Shown piece by piece: positions 41,963-54,600 of a stretch of DNA of 64,000 bases. The stretch is from positions 1-64,000 of the forward strand of contig NZ_BBZF01000025.1 in NCBI RefSeq assembly GCF_020884795.1. Reading direction: 5' to 3'. A program made the position numbers and the translations under genes. The notes under the pieces are model-generated. The model saw only the letters and a list, made by a program, of their open reading frames with translations, had not been told where the DNA came from and searched no databases. This stretch comes from Micromonospora okii. GTDB lineage: Bacteria; Actinomycetota; Actinomycetes; Mycobacteriales; Micromonosporaceae. Every line of letters begins with the position of its first letter. The stretch's first letter is position 1.

Positions 41963-43627
41963 GTGCCGGAGATGTCGCAGGCGGAGCAGGCGGCCGGGCC
42001 GACGATCCTGGACTGGCTGGCCGAACCCGCCACCGACCGTGGGCTGCACTTCGCCGACACCGTGGGCGACGGATGGACCTTCGTCTCCTATGCCCGGCTC
42101 GCCGCGCTCGTCGCCCGTGCCGCCGGCCGGCTGCGCGAGGCGGGGGTGAAGCCGGGCGAGGCGGTACCCCTGGTCTGCCCGACCTCACCCGCCTTCGTGG
42201 CGGGGTTCTTCGGTGCCCTGGCCCTGGGCGCCACGCCCTGCCCGGTCGCCCCGCCGGTGGCTTACCGGGACCCGGCCGCTTACGTCCGGCACCTCAGCCG
42301 GGTGGTGGAGCTGGTCGACGCCCGGGTGGTGGTGACCACGGCGGCCGGCGCCGCGGTGGTGCCACTCCGCGGCGTCACTGTGCTCACCAATGTCGACACC
42401 GAGCATCCCGGCCCGGAGCGGTTCGAGCCGGCCCCGCCGACCGCCGTCGTCCAGTTCAGTTCCGGCTCCACCGGGCCGCAGCGAGGTGTCCAAGTCTCCA
42501 TGGCGGCGATGAGCGCCAATATCGCAGCCATTCGTAGCTGGTTGTCCTACACCGAGGACGACGCGATGGTCAGCTGGCTTCCGCTGCACCACGACATGGG
42601 CCTTGTCGGCGCCCTGCTGATGCCGATGACGGCCGGCACCGACGTCTGGATGCTCCAGCCCGAGCAGTTCCTCCGCTCGCCGGCGCGCTGGCTGTCACCG
42701 TTCCGCAGCGGCGCCACCACCAGTGTGGCACCCACCTTCGGGCTCGCCCACCTGGTCCGCCGGGCGCGCGTCGCCGACCTGCGCGGGCTCGACCTGCGCA
42801 CTTGGCGGTCCCTGGTCGTCGGTGCCGAACCGGTGCGAGGAGAGGTGCTTGACGCCTTCACCCACCTGCTCGCGCCATACGGCTTCGAACCGGAGACGCT
42901 GCTGCCGGCGTACGGTCTGGCGGAAGCGACGCTGGCGGTCACCGGAACCCGCTCGGGGAGGGGTCGGCGTGTCCGGATCCTGCCCGGCACGCTGGCTCCC
43001 GGGCAACCGGTGCAGGTTACCGACGACACGTCGGTGGGTGTCGAACTCGTTGGCTCCGGCGAGCCGTTGCCCGGCGTGCAGGTACGCCTCCTCGGTCCGA
43101 CCGGCGCGCCGGTCCCCGACGGAGCCGCGGGGGAGATCGAGGTGCGCGGGTGCACCGTGGCGACCGGGTACCTCGCCGACGACGGGCCGGGCCGGTTCGA
43201 CGGGGTGGTCCGCACCGGTGATGTCGGCTTCCGCCGGGACGGGAACCTGTTCGTCGTTGGCCGGCTCGGCGACAGCACGAAGCAGTTTGGCCGGTGGCTG
43301 TTCGCCGAGGAGTTGGAATCCGTGGCCGTGGCGCGGTCGCCCCGGCCGACGCGTACCGTCGTGCTGCTCGGCGGGGACGCCGAGGGTGCCGCGGTGGTGG
43401 CGATGGTCGAGGATGACCTGGGCGATTCGGCGGCCGCCATCGGCGGGGCGCTGGCCAACCGGGTGACACCGGCACGGGTACGGGTGTACAGCGCGCCCGA
43501 GGGCTGGATCGCGCGCACCACGAGCGGGAAACCGCAGCGGCGCGAGATGTGGCGCCGCCTGGTGTCCGGCGACACCACCGTGACCCTGCGGTGGGACTCA
43601 CTGGAGCCCGGCGCCACCGGGAGTTGA
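41963..43627 (+). CDS. Fatty-acyl-AMP ligase (FAAL-type)
   Basis: The 554-residue protein starts at GTG 41963 just after GGAGG; ATG 41972 is the alternative. Adenylation motifs are VQFSSGSTGPQRGVQVS, WLPLHHDMGLVGALLMP, LPAYGLAEATLAVTG and GVVRTGDVGFRRDGNLFVVGR. The HHDMGL and GAEPVR segments are typical of fatty-acyl-AMP ligases, which load fatty acids onto carrier proteins instead of CoA. It may start a lipopeptide chain or activate another carboxylic acid. No carrier domain is attached and none is free-standing in the window. Its 3' end overlaps the convergent monooxygenase gene by 30 bp. Confidence 0.82.
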   Translation: MPEMSQAEQAAGPTILDWLAEPATDRGLHFADTVGDGWTFVSYARLAALVARAAGRLREAGVKPGEAVPLVCPTSPAFVAGFFGALALGATPCPVAPPVAYRDPAAYVRHLSRVVELVDARVVVTTAAGAAVVPLRGVTVLTNVDTEHPGPERFEPAPPTAVVQFSSGSTGPQRGVQVSMAAMSANIAAIRSWLSYTEDDAMVSWLPLHHDMGLVGALLMPMTAGTDVWMLQPEQFLRSPARWLSPFRSGATTSVAPTFGLAHLVRRARVADLRGLDLRTWRSLVVGAEPVRGEVLDAFTHLLAPYGFEPETLLPAYGLAEATLAVTGTRSGRGRRVRILPGTLAPGQPVQVTDDTSVGVELVGSGEPLPGVQVRLLGPTGAPVPDGAAGEIEVRGCTVATGYLADDGPGRFDGVVRTGDVGFRRDGNLFVVGRLGDSTKQFGRWLFAEELESVAVARSPRPTRTVVLLGGDAEGAAVVAMVEDDLGDSAAAIGGALANRVTPARVRVYSAPEGWIARTTSGKPQRREMWRRLVSGDTTVTLRWDSLEPGATGS

Positions 43628-44662
43628 CGGTCGAGCCGACGCGGCCCGGTGCACGATCGTCGCGGCACGGTCGAGAACCTGCGCCGCCCACCTGAAGTCC
43701 TCCTCCGCTGCGGCGAGGTCGAGGATGAACGTGTCCGCCCCCGCGCTGATCTCGGAGGCCAGTACGGCGGCGAGGGTGTCCACCCCGCCCACCAGGAACG
43801 GACAGTCGGCACGCAGGCTGCGCATCGGCGCCGACCAGAACCATGACGGCGGCGCATCCGTCTCCGCTGCCTCGCGGAACGCCCGGTGCCGCCACGTCGC
43901 GTCGGTGTAGCGGAGCGCAGCAGCGCCGGCCGCCTCCAGTTCGGGCGCGAGAGGGTACCGCCGCAGCGCCGCGCGCCATGCCTGATCGTCGGTCTCCCGG
44001 GCGATCATCCCGGCGTAGCGACCGGCCCGCAGGTCGGGGGAGACCGGCTGTGGCCGTGGCCGGAACATGCCGATCTGGCCGGCACCGAGGGCGCGGGCGC
44101 ACTCCCGGGCGGCCGCCGACTCGCCGGCCACGAACGCCTGTGGGCTGAGCCCGGCAGCCGGTGCGTGTCGCAGGCGGGCCCCCCGTACCTGGTAGAAGCG
44201 GCCCTGTCGGCTGACCGGGGTGCCGTCGAGTAGGGCGAACACGATTTCCGCGTACTCCCGCAGGCGGGCGTACCGGTCGTCGTGCTCGGTCGGGTCACCG
44301 AGGGCGAGCCGGTCCGGCACCGACGTGCCGGCGACCAGGTTGAGCAGTAGCGGGCGCTGGTACCGGTAGGTGAGGCTCGCGGCGAGCTGGGCGGTCGCGA
44401 ACGGGTGCTGGTAGACGGGGTTGACCGCGACCAGCGGCCGCAGTGCGGCCGAGGTGGCGAGCGCGTGGTGGGCGACCGTCCAGGGATCGACCAGCGTGTC
44501 GTTTCCGACGTGGGCCAGAACGCCGGTGAGTCCGTGCCGGTCGGCGAGGCGGATGGTGGCGTCCACTGCCGTCCAGGCAGAGGCTGGATCGTGGTCTCGG
44601 GGACTGATGGCGAAGACGCGGACGCCCATCCGGGTGGCACCGGTTGGCGGGTCTACGGTCAT
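43598..44662 (-). CDS. Luciferase-like (LLM) flavin-dependent monooxygenase
   Basis: The 354-residue protein starts at ATG 44662; Met12 is a possible later start. It is similar to the SsuD/alkanesulfonate monooxygenase group: VGNDTLVDPWTVAHHALATSA, LVAVNPVYQHPFATAQLAASL, RPLLLNLVAGT and DRYARLREYAEIV. Such enzymes use FMNH2 or F420H2. Its place inside an NRPS/PKS cluster suggests oxidation of a carrier-bound intermediate or monomer. Cofactor and substrate cannot be read from the sequence. Confidence 0.8.
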   Translation of the reverse strand: MTVDPPTGATRMGVRVFAISPRDHDPASAWTAVDATIRLADRHGLTGVLAHVGNDTLVDPWTVAHHALATSAALRPLVAVNPVYQHPFATAQLAASLTYRYQRPLLLNLVAGTSVPDRLALGDPTEHDDRYARLREYAEIVFALLDGTPVSRQGRFYQVRGARLRHAPAAGLSPQAFVAGESAAARECARALGAGQIGMFRPRPQPVSPDLRAGRYAGMIARETDDQAWRAALRRYPLAPELEAAGAAALRYTDATWRHRAFREAAETDAPPSWFWSAPMRSLRADCPFLVGGVDTLAAVLASEISAGADTFILDLAAAEEDFRWAAQVLDRAATIVHRAASARPSTPGGAGLQ

Positions 44663-44886
44663 GCCCCTCCGTTCTGGCCCGGCCGGATCGGATCGGCGGC
44701 GGGCGAAGCGAGCCCGGCGCTGTGCCGTGCGCCGTGCGCCGTGAACGATGACGAACGCCTGTCCGATGTGTCAAGACGGGCGGTTGACGCACCCCGACCG
44801 TGCCCTGGATCGTGGTACGTTGGCCGCGCCCGAGCCGCCATGACGGCCTGGCCGAACGGATCCGCAGTCGAGGCTCGGGGAGCGCC

Positions 44887-44906
44887 ATGGAGCCGGCACC
44901 GCGCCG

Positions 44907-44910
<4 letters not shown>
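44887..44910 (+). promoter_or_regulatory. Seven-codon leader ORF coupled to the adenylation gene
   Basis: GGGGAG at 44877-44882 is a strong ribosome site four bases before an ATG that encodes MEPAPRR and stops at 44910. The stop overlaps the adenylation-domain start as ATGA. The adenylation gene has no good ribosome site of its own, so its translation probably depends on this leader. The rest of the divergent gap 44663-44886 should carry promoters for both directions. Confidence 0.5.
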
Positions 44911-46463
<1,553 letters not shown>

Positions 46464-46476
46464 GGGAGGAGCCGTC

Positions 46477-48348
46477 GTGTGCGGCATCGTCGCGATCTGG
46501 TCGCCGACCACGCCGGTTCTCGGCACCGACCTGGCCCCGATCGAGCTGCTGCGTCATCGAGGCCCGGACGCCGTAACGCGATGGGTCTCGCCCACCGGCA
46601 TCGTCGGGCTGGCGCACACCCGCCTGGCCGTGGTCGGTGTGGACAACGGCGACCAGCCCGTGGCCACTGCGGACCACGCGGTCCGGGCGGTGGTCAACGG
46701 TGAGTTCTACGGCTACCGCGAGCTGAGGACGGAGTTGGCCGGGCGAGGTCATCGGTTCCGCACCACGACGGACAGCGAACTCGTTCCTCACCTCTACGAG
46801 GAGGACCCGTCCGATCTGGTGAGCCGGCTTCGTGGCGAGTTCGCCGTCGTGCTCTGGGACGAGCGGCGCAGACGGCTGATGGCGGTGCGGGACCGGTTCG
46901 GGGTCAAGCCCCTGTACTACACCTGGCTCGGTCGGCGGCTGGTGTTGGCGTCCGAGGTCAAGGCCCTGTTTGCGGCGGGGGCTCCACGGCGCTGGGACGC
47001 GGAGTCCTTTCATGACTACCTGCACGCCTGCTTCGGCCCGGAGCGGACGCTGTTCGGCGGGATCCTCCAGGTGCCGCCGGGCGGCATGCTGTGCGTCGAC
47101 GACGGTGGCGCGCGGGTTGTGCGTTACTGGGAGCCGGACTATCCGCGCGTGGGCGAGCTGCCGGACGGTGGTGTGGACCGTGCGGCTCTGGTCGAACAGG
47201 TGCGCGCCGAGGTCGAGGAGGCGGTGCGGCTGCGGCTGGTCGCCGACGTGCCGGTCGGGTTTCATCTCAGCGGCGGGCTGGACTCGTCCGCGGTGGCCGG
47301 GGTGGCGGCCCGGTGGCTGCGTCCGCGTACCTTCACCGTCCGGTTTCCCGGTACGTCGCGGGACGAGGGCGACGTGGCCGCCAGGACCGCGGTGGCGCTG
47401 GGCGCGGACCACCAGGAGGTACGGTTCGGCCCGGGGCTGGACCCGGAGGCGGTCCTCGCCACTGCCGTCACTGGTGAGATGGTGCAGGAGAATGGCCACG
47501 GCACGGCACGGTACCGGCAGAGCGCCGCACTGCGGCGTGGCGGTTTGCGGGTGGCCCTGGCCGGTGAGGGCGGCGACGAGTTGTTCGCCGGGTACGGGCA
47601 TCTCCGGACCGACCTGGAGCTGAGCACCGATCCGGAGCAGATGGCGCGGGTGCGCCGGTCGTACGCCCGGATGACGGTCGGCCCGGTTCCGGCGACGTTG
47701 CTCGGTACGCTGGAGCGCCTCCGGTTCCTGCCCGGATGGTTGGTGGACCGGTGTATGACGGTGACGATGCCGATCCAGCCGCTTCTGCGCGCCGAGTTCC
47801 GCGCCCGGTTCGCCGGCCGCGACAGCCTCGCCGGGCTCATCGACAACGCCGGCCACCAGCTGACCGACCGCTCGCCGGTGCACCAGTCCCTCTACCTGTT
47901 CCTGCAATCCTGGTTCTGCAACTACATCCTCGCCGCCGAGCGACTCGACATGGCACACGGCGTGGAGGTGCGGCTGCCGTTGCTCGACCACCACCTGTTC
48001 CGGCGGGCCAGCCACCTGCCGCTGGCCGAGCTGCGGCGCGGTGGTGGGAAGCAGCCGTTCCGCGATGCCATGCGCCCATACCTGACCGAGGAGGTGTACG
48101 CCGGGGAGAAGCGTCCGTTCTTCGCCCCACCCTCAACCGGGGCCGCTGGCGTCGCCGCGCTGCTGCTGCATATGATCGACGACGGTGGATTCGACGGGGC
48201 CGGTTTCTTCGATCCGGTGGCTGTCCGGACGTTCCTGCGGGGCGTCGGTTCCGCCACCGGCCGACGGTCGGAAACCAACGATCGGCTGTTACACATCGTC
48301 GCTAGCGTCGCCGCCCTGCAAGCCTCCTACGGACTGAGTCTGGGCTGA
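46477..48348 (+). CDS. asnB: Asparagine synthase, glutamine-hydrolysing (AsnB type)
   Basis: The start is GTG 46477 after GGGAGGA, so the nucleophile Cys2 follows the initiator Met (CGIVAIWS). The protein has 623 residues. The N-terminal amidotransferase domain carries LRHRGPDAV, AHTRLAVVG and NGEFYGYRELR. The synthetase domain has the PP-loop SGGLDSS at residues 265-271 and GEGGDELFAGYGH. It makes Asn from Asp and Gln. Placement next to an Asn-type A domain suggests dedicated precursor supply. Amidation of a carrier-bound or peptide Asp is an alternative role for this family. Confidence 0.88.
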   Translation: MCGIVAIWSPTTPVLGTDLAPIELLRHRGPDAVTRWVSPTGIVGLAHTRLAVVGVDNGDQPVATADHAVRAVVNGEFYGYRELRTELAGRGHRFRTTTDSELVPHLYEEDPSDLVSRLRGEFAVVLWDERRRRLMAVRDRFGVKPLYYTWLGRRLVLASEVKALFAAGAPRRWDAESFHDYLHACFGPERTLFGGILQVPPGGMLCVDDGGARVVRYWEPDYPRVGELPDGGVDRAALVEQVRAEVEEAVRLRLVADVPVGFHLSGGLDSSAVAGVAARWLRPRTFTVRFPGTSRDEGDVAARTAVALGADHQEVRFGPGLDPEAVLATAVTGEMVQENGHGTARYRQSAALRRGGLRVALAGEGGDELFAGYGHLRTDLELSTDPEQMARVRRSYARMTVGPVPATLLGTLERLRFLPGWLVDRCMTVTMPIQPLLRAEFRARFAGRDSLAGLIDNAGHQLTDRSPVHQSLYLFLQSWFCNYILAAERLDMAHGVEVRLPLLDHHLFRRASHLPLAELRRGGGKQPFRDAMRPYLTEEVYAGEKRPFFAPPSTGAAGVAALLLHMIDDGGFDGAGFFDPVAVRTFLRGVGSATGRRSETNDRLLHIVASVAALQASYGLSLG

Positions 48349-48648
48349 TCCATTGTGTACTGCCTAGGGCGGTGGCGGCCTTGCTGGGCCCTCGGATTTC
48401 CTTTAGGCTCCGGACGTGATCGAAAAGGTGCGACTGTCGGCAACGAACCGCCGCTGACCGCGTCATCAGCGCGTCTTCGGTCTGCATGGGCAAGGGCTGA
48501 TGCAGGTCCGTCGATGGGCGTGGCACCCCGGCCGGTCGGTGGCGGCTCCTGGCCAAACCCCGCCGGCATCTATCCCGGTTTATCCTTTCGTGCATTTTAC
48601 CGTCGCGGTGGGAGGTGTGACGCCTTGACTGCTCTCACTTGAGAAGTC
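48349..48648. other. Intergenic region before the first NRPS gene
   Basis: This 300-bp gap holds no supportable gene. It includes an AT-richer stretch (TATCCCGGTTTATCC to CATTTTACCG, about 48570-48602) that may carry a promoter, and a small 6-bp stem (CGCTGA/TCAGCG) near 48452-48471. TTGACT at 48625 lies too close to the start to be a useful -35. Confidence 0.35.
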
Positions 48649-51600
48649 ATGACGGACCCGCGCATGGTGAATCGAGGCCAGATCTTGTATCCGATGACGA
48701 CCGACGCCACCAGCGGAAGCTACGAGGCATCGCCGTTGCAGCAGCGGCTCTGGACGCTGGCGGCCGTCGATGACCCGGTTCCGGTGGTGCAGTCCCGGAT
48801 CCGGCTGCCCGAGGAGATCGACGCCGGTCGGCTCCGTTCCGCGGCACGACAGGTCGTCGACCGGCACGAGGCGTTGCGCACCGTCCTGGCCGGTGTCCCG
48901 GACGGTGGGGCCGCTCAGGTCGTCCGACCCACCGGGTCTGCGATGACGACCGCCGCCGTCGATGGCGCGGGCGGCGAGGACGGGATCCTGGCCGAGGAAC
49001 GCACCGCAGTGGACCCGGTGGCCGGACCGGGGTTCCGAATTCTGCTGCTCACCGGCGGGACCGAGGGTCCTGAGCTGGTGTTGACCGCCCACGCGGCGAT
49101 CGCCGACCGGCTTTCGCTGCGTATCGTCGCGCGGGAATTGGCGGCCCTCTGCGCCGGTGACCCGCTCGACGACGCCACACCGCCGTTGCAGTACGCGGAC
49201 TACGCCGCCTGGCACCGGGACCTGCTCACGAGCCCCGACACGGCCGCCGACCGGGCTGCCTGGGCCCGGCACCTGGCCGAGATCACCTCGGCCGCCGGCG
49301 CGGGTCGCCGCCTGCGCGGCGACGGCGACCCGGCGGAGGGTGACTCGACGGCGAGGGTCGGCCCGGTGACGACGGGTGTCCTCGACGTCCTCGCCGCCGA
49401 GCGGGGTCTGCCCGTCGAGCGCCTGATCGCGGCGCTCTTCGCCCTGGTGTGCGCGCGTTTCACCGGGGGGCCGGCGGTGGTGGACCTGGTTGAGGCGGGC
49501 CGTGGCCACGAGGCGTTGCGCAGCGCGGTCGGTTCCTTCGCCCGCGGCCTGCCTGCGCTGCTGCGGCTGGACGCCGACGCCATGCTGGTCGACGTCGTCG
49601 ACGACTTCGACAGCACCGTGTCCGACCTGGTGGACCGGCTTGACCACCTCGATCCGGCGGCAACTGCGGTCAGCGCGGCCGACCTGTGGTTCGGGTTCGA
49701 ATACCTGGACCTGCGGGAGCCGTGCGGGTCCGACTGGCGGATCGTGGCGGAGTCGACCCCGCGACACGCGCCGGTCGACCTCGTCTGCCGGCGGCGCGAC
49801 GACGTGCTGGAGTTGTCGTTGCGGCACACTGGCCGAGCCCTGTCGTCGAGCGCCGCCGCAGCGATGCTGGCCGGTGTGGGCGCGGCGCTGGCGGAGGCGG
49901 CACAGCGGCGGCTGGACGGGACCGCCGCCACGGTGGAGCTGCTCGACGCGGCAGAGCGCGGGCGGATCCTCGCCCTCGGCCGGGGCGCCGAGGTGCCCGG
50001 CCCGGGGCGCACGCTGCACGATCTGATCGCGGAGGTCGCGCAGACGGTGCCGCGGAACGTCGCAGTATCCGACACTGCGGGTGAGCTGAGCTACGCGGAG
50101 CTGCAGGCACGCGCCGACCAGTTGGCCCATCATCTGCGTGCCCGCGGCGTCACGACCGGCGACCGCGTCGTGGTCCGGTTGCCGCGGACTGTCGACCTGC
50201 TCGTCGCGGTGCTCGGCACGCTGCGGGCCGGGGCAGCCTTCGTCCCGGTCGATCCGATGTTCCCGGACGCCCGGTTGGCCCACATCCTGCAGGACGCCGG
50301 GGCGGTCATGGTGCTTTGCGACCGGCCACTGCCCGACGTGCCGAACGATCGGACGCTGCTGCTTGCCGACCGGGCAGCTGAGATCGCAGCGCCACCGGCC
50401 CCGCCGCCCGACGTGGTGGTCGGGCCGGCCGATCCGGCGTACGTGCTGTACACCTCCGGCACCACCGGTGTGCCCCAGGGCGTGGTCGTCCCGCACCTCG
50501 CTGCGGTGAACTACCTGCGTTGGGCTGTGGACGCCTACGATCTGCGGGCCGGCTCCGGGGTGCTGATGCACTCCTCGATCGGCTTCGACTTCGGGCTGAC
50601 CACGTTGCTCGCCCCGCTGCTGGCCGGGCAACGTGTGCTGATGGTGGCGGACGGGACCGGCGTGACCGGCATCGCGGAGGCGCTACGCTCCACGCGGGAC
50701 GCCACCCTGGTCAAGCTGACCCCCACCCATCTGGAGGTGGTGGGTCAGCTGCTCACCCCCGCAGAGCTCCGCAGGGCGGTGCGTACCCTCGTGGTGGGTG
50801 GGGAAGCGCTCGACGCCCGGGTGCTGTCAGCGTTCCGCGAAGCCGGTGTGCCTACCTACAACGAGTACGGGCCCACCGAGACGGTGGTGGGCAGCACGGT
50901 CCACCGAGTGCCGGACGACGCACCGACGGTGGGTCCGGTGCCCATCGGGCGGCCCGTGGCCAACACCCAGGTCTATCTCACCGAGCCCGGCGGCACGCTC
51001 GTCCCCTTCGGCGCGGTCGGAGAGATCTGCATCGGCGGCGACAGCGTCAGCGACGGATATCTGAACCGGCCGGAGCTGACCGCCCGCCGGTTCGTCGCCC
51101 ATCCGGAGTCCGACCCGCCCGCGCGGATGTACCGCACCGGCGACCTGGGTCGTTGGTCGGCGGCCGGTGAGCTGGAATATCTTGGCCGGATAGACCGGCA
51201 GATCAAGATCCAGGGTGTCCGGGTCGAGCCGGCGGAGATCGAGGCGGTGTTGCGGGACTGCCCCGCGGTGAGCCGTGCGGCGGTCGTGCTGCGTCACGAC
51301 GAACCGTCCGGTTCGTCTCCGCTCGCCGCGGTGGATCTGCTCGTGGCGTACGTCGTCCCGGCTCCCGGAGCCGCACCCCGACCGGACACGCTCGTCCGGT
51401 TCTGCCGCGAGCGGCTGCCTGAGCAACTGGTGCCGAAGTGCTTCGTGACGCTGGCGGAGCTTCCGCAGACGCCGAACGGCAAGCTGGATCACGCCGCGCT
51501 GCCCCGGCCGGACCTCAGCGCACGTCCGGGCGTCGACTTCGTCGCGCCGCGCACCGAGGCCGAGGAAATCCTGGCCGGGGCCATTGCCGGAGTGCTGAAT

Positions 51601-54600
51601 CTCGACGCGGTAGGCATCGACGACAATTACTTCTCTCTCGGCGGAGACTCCATTCGAAGCGTCATGGTGACGAGCCGCGCGCAGGCCCGCGGCGTGCCGG
51701 TGACGGTGGCCGATCTGCACACCCATCTCACCGTACGCGCCTGCGCCGCGCGGCTGGGGCGGCCGGACAGCGGGGTGAGCAGTCCGGCAACGAAGGCGTT
51801 CGACCTGTTGCCACCGGCGGAACGTGACCGGGTGCCCGACGACGTCGAGGACGTCTTCCCGCTGAATCTGCTGCAGGAAGGCATGATCTTCCACCGTGAC
51901 TTCGCAGCCAAGTCGGCGGTTTACCATGCCATCGCGTCGATCCGGCTCCGGGCACCGTTCCACCACGGCGCCATGCGGACGGCGGTGGACCAGCTCGTCG
52001 CGCGTCATCCGATGTTGCGCACCTCGTTCGACATGACCACCTTCAGCCAGCCGATGCAGCTCGTGCACGTGGACTTCGAGAGTCCGCTGTACCTGCGCGA
52101 CCTGCGTGCCCTGCCGCCCGAGCGGCGGGAGCAGAGCGTCCTGGAGTGCGTGGAACAGGAGAAGGCGCGCGGCTTCGAACTGCACGAGTACCCGCTGATC
52201 CGGTTCATCGTGCAGCGACTCACCGACGACGAGTGGCAGTTCACCTACGGCTTCCACCACGAGATCATCGACGGGTGGAGCGAGGCGGTGATGATCACCG
52301 AACTCTTCAGCCACTACTTCTCCATCGTCTTCGACGAGCCGGTCACCGTCAAACCGCCCACCTCCACCATGCGGGACGCGGTCGCCCTGGAACTCGAGGC
52401 CCTGCGCGATTCGGCGAACTACGAGTTCTGGGCGCGCTACCTGGCTGGGGCGACCGTGATGCGGCTGCCCCGGTTCGGCCAGGGCCCGGCGGCCGACAAG
52501 GGTGCACGCGACATCCGGCGGATCGAGGTGCCGATGTCCGTGGAACTCTCCGACCGATTGAAGCGGCTGGCCGTCGTCGAGGCCGTACCGCTGAAGAACG
52601 TGCTCCTGGCCGCGCATCTCGTGGTGATGTCCACGTACGGCGGGGAGGCGGACACGCTGACGTACACCGTGGGCAACGGCCGCCCGGAGACGGCCGACGG
52701 CAGTTCGGCGATTGGGCTGTTCGTCAACAGCCTGGCCCTGCGCGTGCCGACCGGCGGCGGGACCTGGCGGGAGCTGATCCACGCCGGCCTGGCCTCGGAA
52801 CGCGCCTCGCTGCCGCACCGACGGCTGCCGATGGCCGAGCTCAAGCGGCACCAGGGCAGCGAGCCGTTGGCCGAGACGTTGTTCTTCTTCACGGACTATC
52901 ACGTCTTCGGCGTGCTCGACCGGTGGACGGACCGTGGCGTCAGCCATGTCGCGACCGAGTTGTACGGCGAGTCCACCTTCCCGTTCTGTGCCATCTTCCG
53001 ACTGAACCGGGAGACCGGGCACCTGGAGATCCGCCTGGAGTACGACGGCCTGCAGTTCACCGGAGCGTTGATGGACGGCCTACGGGACTGCTACGCGCAG
53101 GCGCTGCGGGTGATGACCGAGGACCCCGACAGCCGGTACGACGGGCGGTCCTTCGCCCCACGCGAGGAACAGGCACGGATCGTGGACGGCGACGCCAGCG
53201 GCGGGGCGCCGGACCACCGCCGGCTGCACGACCTGGTGTGGGAGCAGGTCGTACAGCGTCCCGACGCGGTCGCGGTGCAGTTGGGCGACAGCTTCGTCAC
53301 GTACCGGGAACTGGGTGGACAGGCCCGCCGGCTGAGCCGGCGGCTGCGGGCGCGCGGGGTCGGCGCGGAACGCGTCGTCGGCGTTCTCCTGCCGCGTTCG
53401 GAGCTGCAACTGGTGGCGATCCTGGCCGCGGTGCACGCCGGTGGCGCCTACCTTCCGCTTGATCCAGAGCTTCCCGACGACCGGCTGGCCGCAGTTGTCG
53501 CGAACGCGGGCTGCACGTTGGTGCTGACCGACGGGGCACTCGCCGCCCGGGTGCCGAGCGGTGTCGAGGTGCTGTCCCTCGACCAACCCGTGGACGAGCC
53601 GCCGCCGGCGGCGCCGCCGGCGGCCGGCGCCGCACCCGCCAACGCGGCCTACCTCATCTACACCTCGGGATCCTCCGGAGAGCCGAAGGGCGTCGTCGTA
53701 GAGCACCGCCAGGCGGTCGCCTCCACGCTGGCCCGGCACCGGCGCTACCCGCAGCCGGTGGACCGCTTCCTGCTGCTGTCCCCGATCTTCTTCGACAGCT
53801 CGGTCGCGGGCGTGTACTGGACCCTCAGTCAGGGCGGCACCCTGCTGCTGCCGGCCGAAGGGCTGCAGCGTGAGCCCGCAGCACTGCTCGACCTCATCGC
53901 GAGGGACCAACCGACCCACACGCTGGCCATTCCGGCACTGCTGACGCTCCTGCTCGACCAGGCCGCCCCCGGCCAGCTCGCCTCGCTGCGTACCGTCATC
54001 TCCGCTGGCGAAGCCTGCCCGGAGGGCCTGGTCCGGGCCGTTGCCCGGCAACTGCCCGGCAGTACGCTGCACAACGAGTACGGGCCGACCGAGGCGACCG
54101 TGTGGGCGACCGCCTGGTCGGCACCGAGCACCCGGTGCGGGACGGACGCCGATCCGCCGCAGGTGCCGATCGGCCGGCCGGTGCCGGGTTGCCAGGTGCT
54201 GCCGCTCAACCACGCCGGTCACCTGACCCCGGTCGGCGTGACCGGCGAACTGCACATCGGGGGCCACGGGATCGCTCGCGGATATCTGGGCCGTCCGGGT
54301 GCCACGGCGGCGGCCTTCCGCCCGGACCGACACGCCGGGCGGCCGGGCGCGCGGTGCTACGCGACCGGGGACCTCGGCCGGCTGCTGCCCGACGGCGACC
54401 TGGACTTCCAGGGCCGCGCGGACCAGCAGGTGAAGATCCAGGGGTTCCGGGTCGAACTCGGCGCCGTGGAAACGGTACTGGACGCGCACCCGGCCATCCG
54501 CCGGTCGATCGCGGTCGCCACTGGACAGGCCGCGGAGGAGCGGATGCTGGTCGCCTACGTGGTGCCGTGGGGCGGCGAGGAGCTCACCGCCGCGCAGGTG

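Noticed and set aside
41963..43627. NRPS-type amino-acid adenylation domain for the FAAL-like gene
   Set aside because: The HHDMGL and YGLAEATLAVTG segments are those of fatty-acyl-AMP ligases, and the A4 FDxS pocket motif of amino-acid A domains is absent.
48302..48595. Minus-strand 97-codon frame in the gap before the first NRPS gene
   Set aside because: It partly overlaps the asparagine synthase end, has no ribosome site or recognisable domain, and its codon use is unlike the neighbours.
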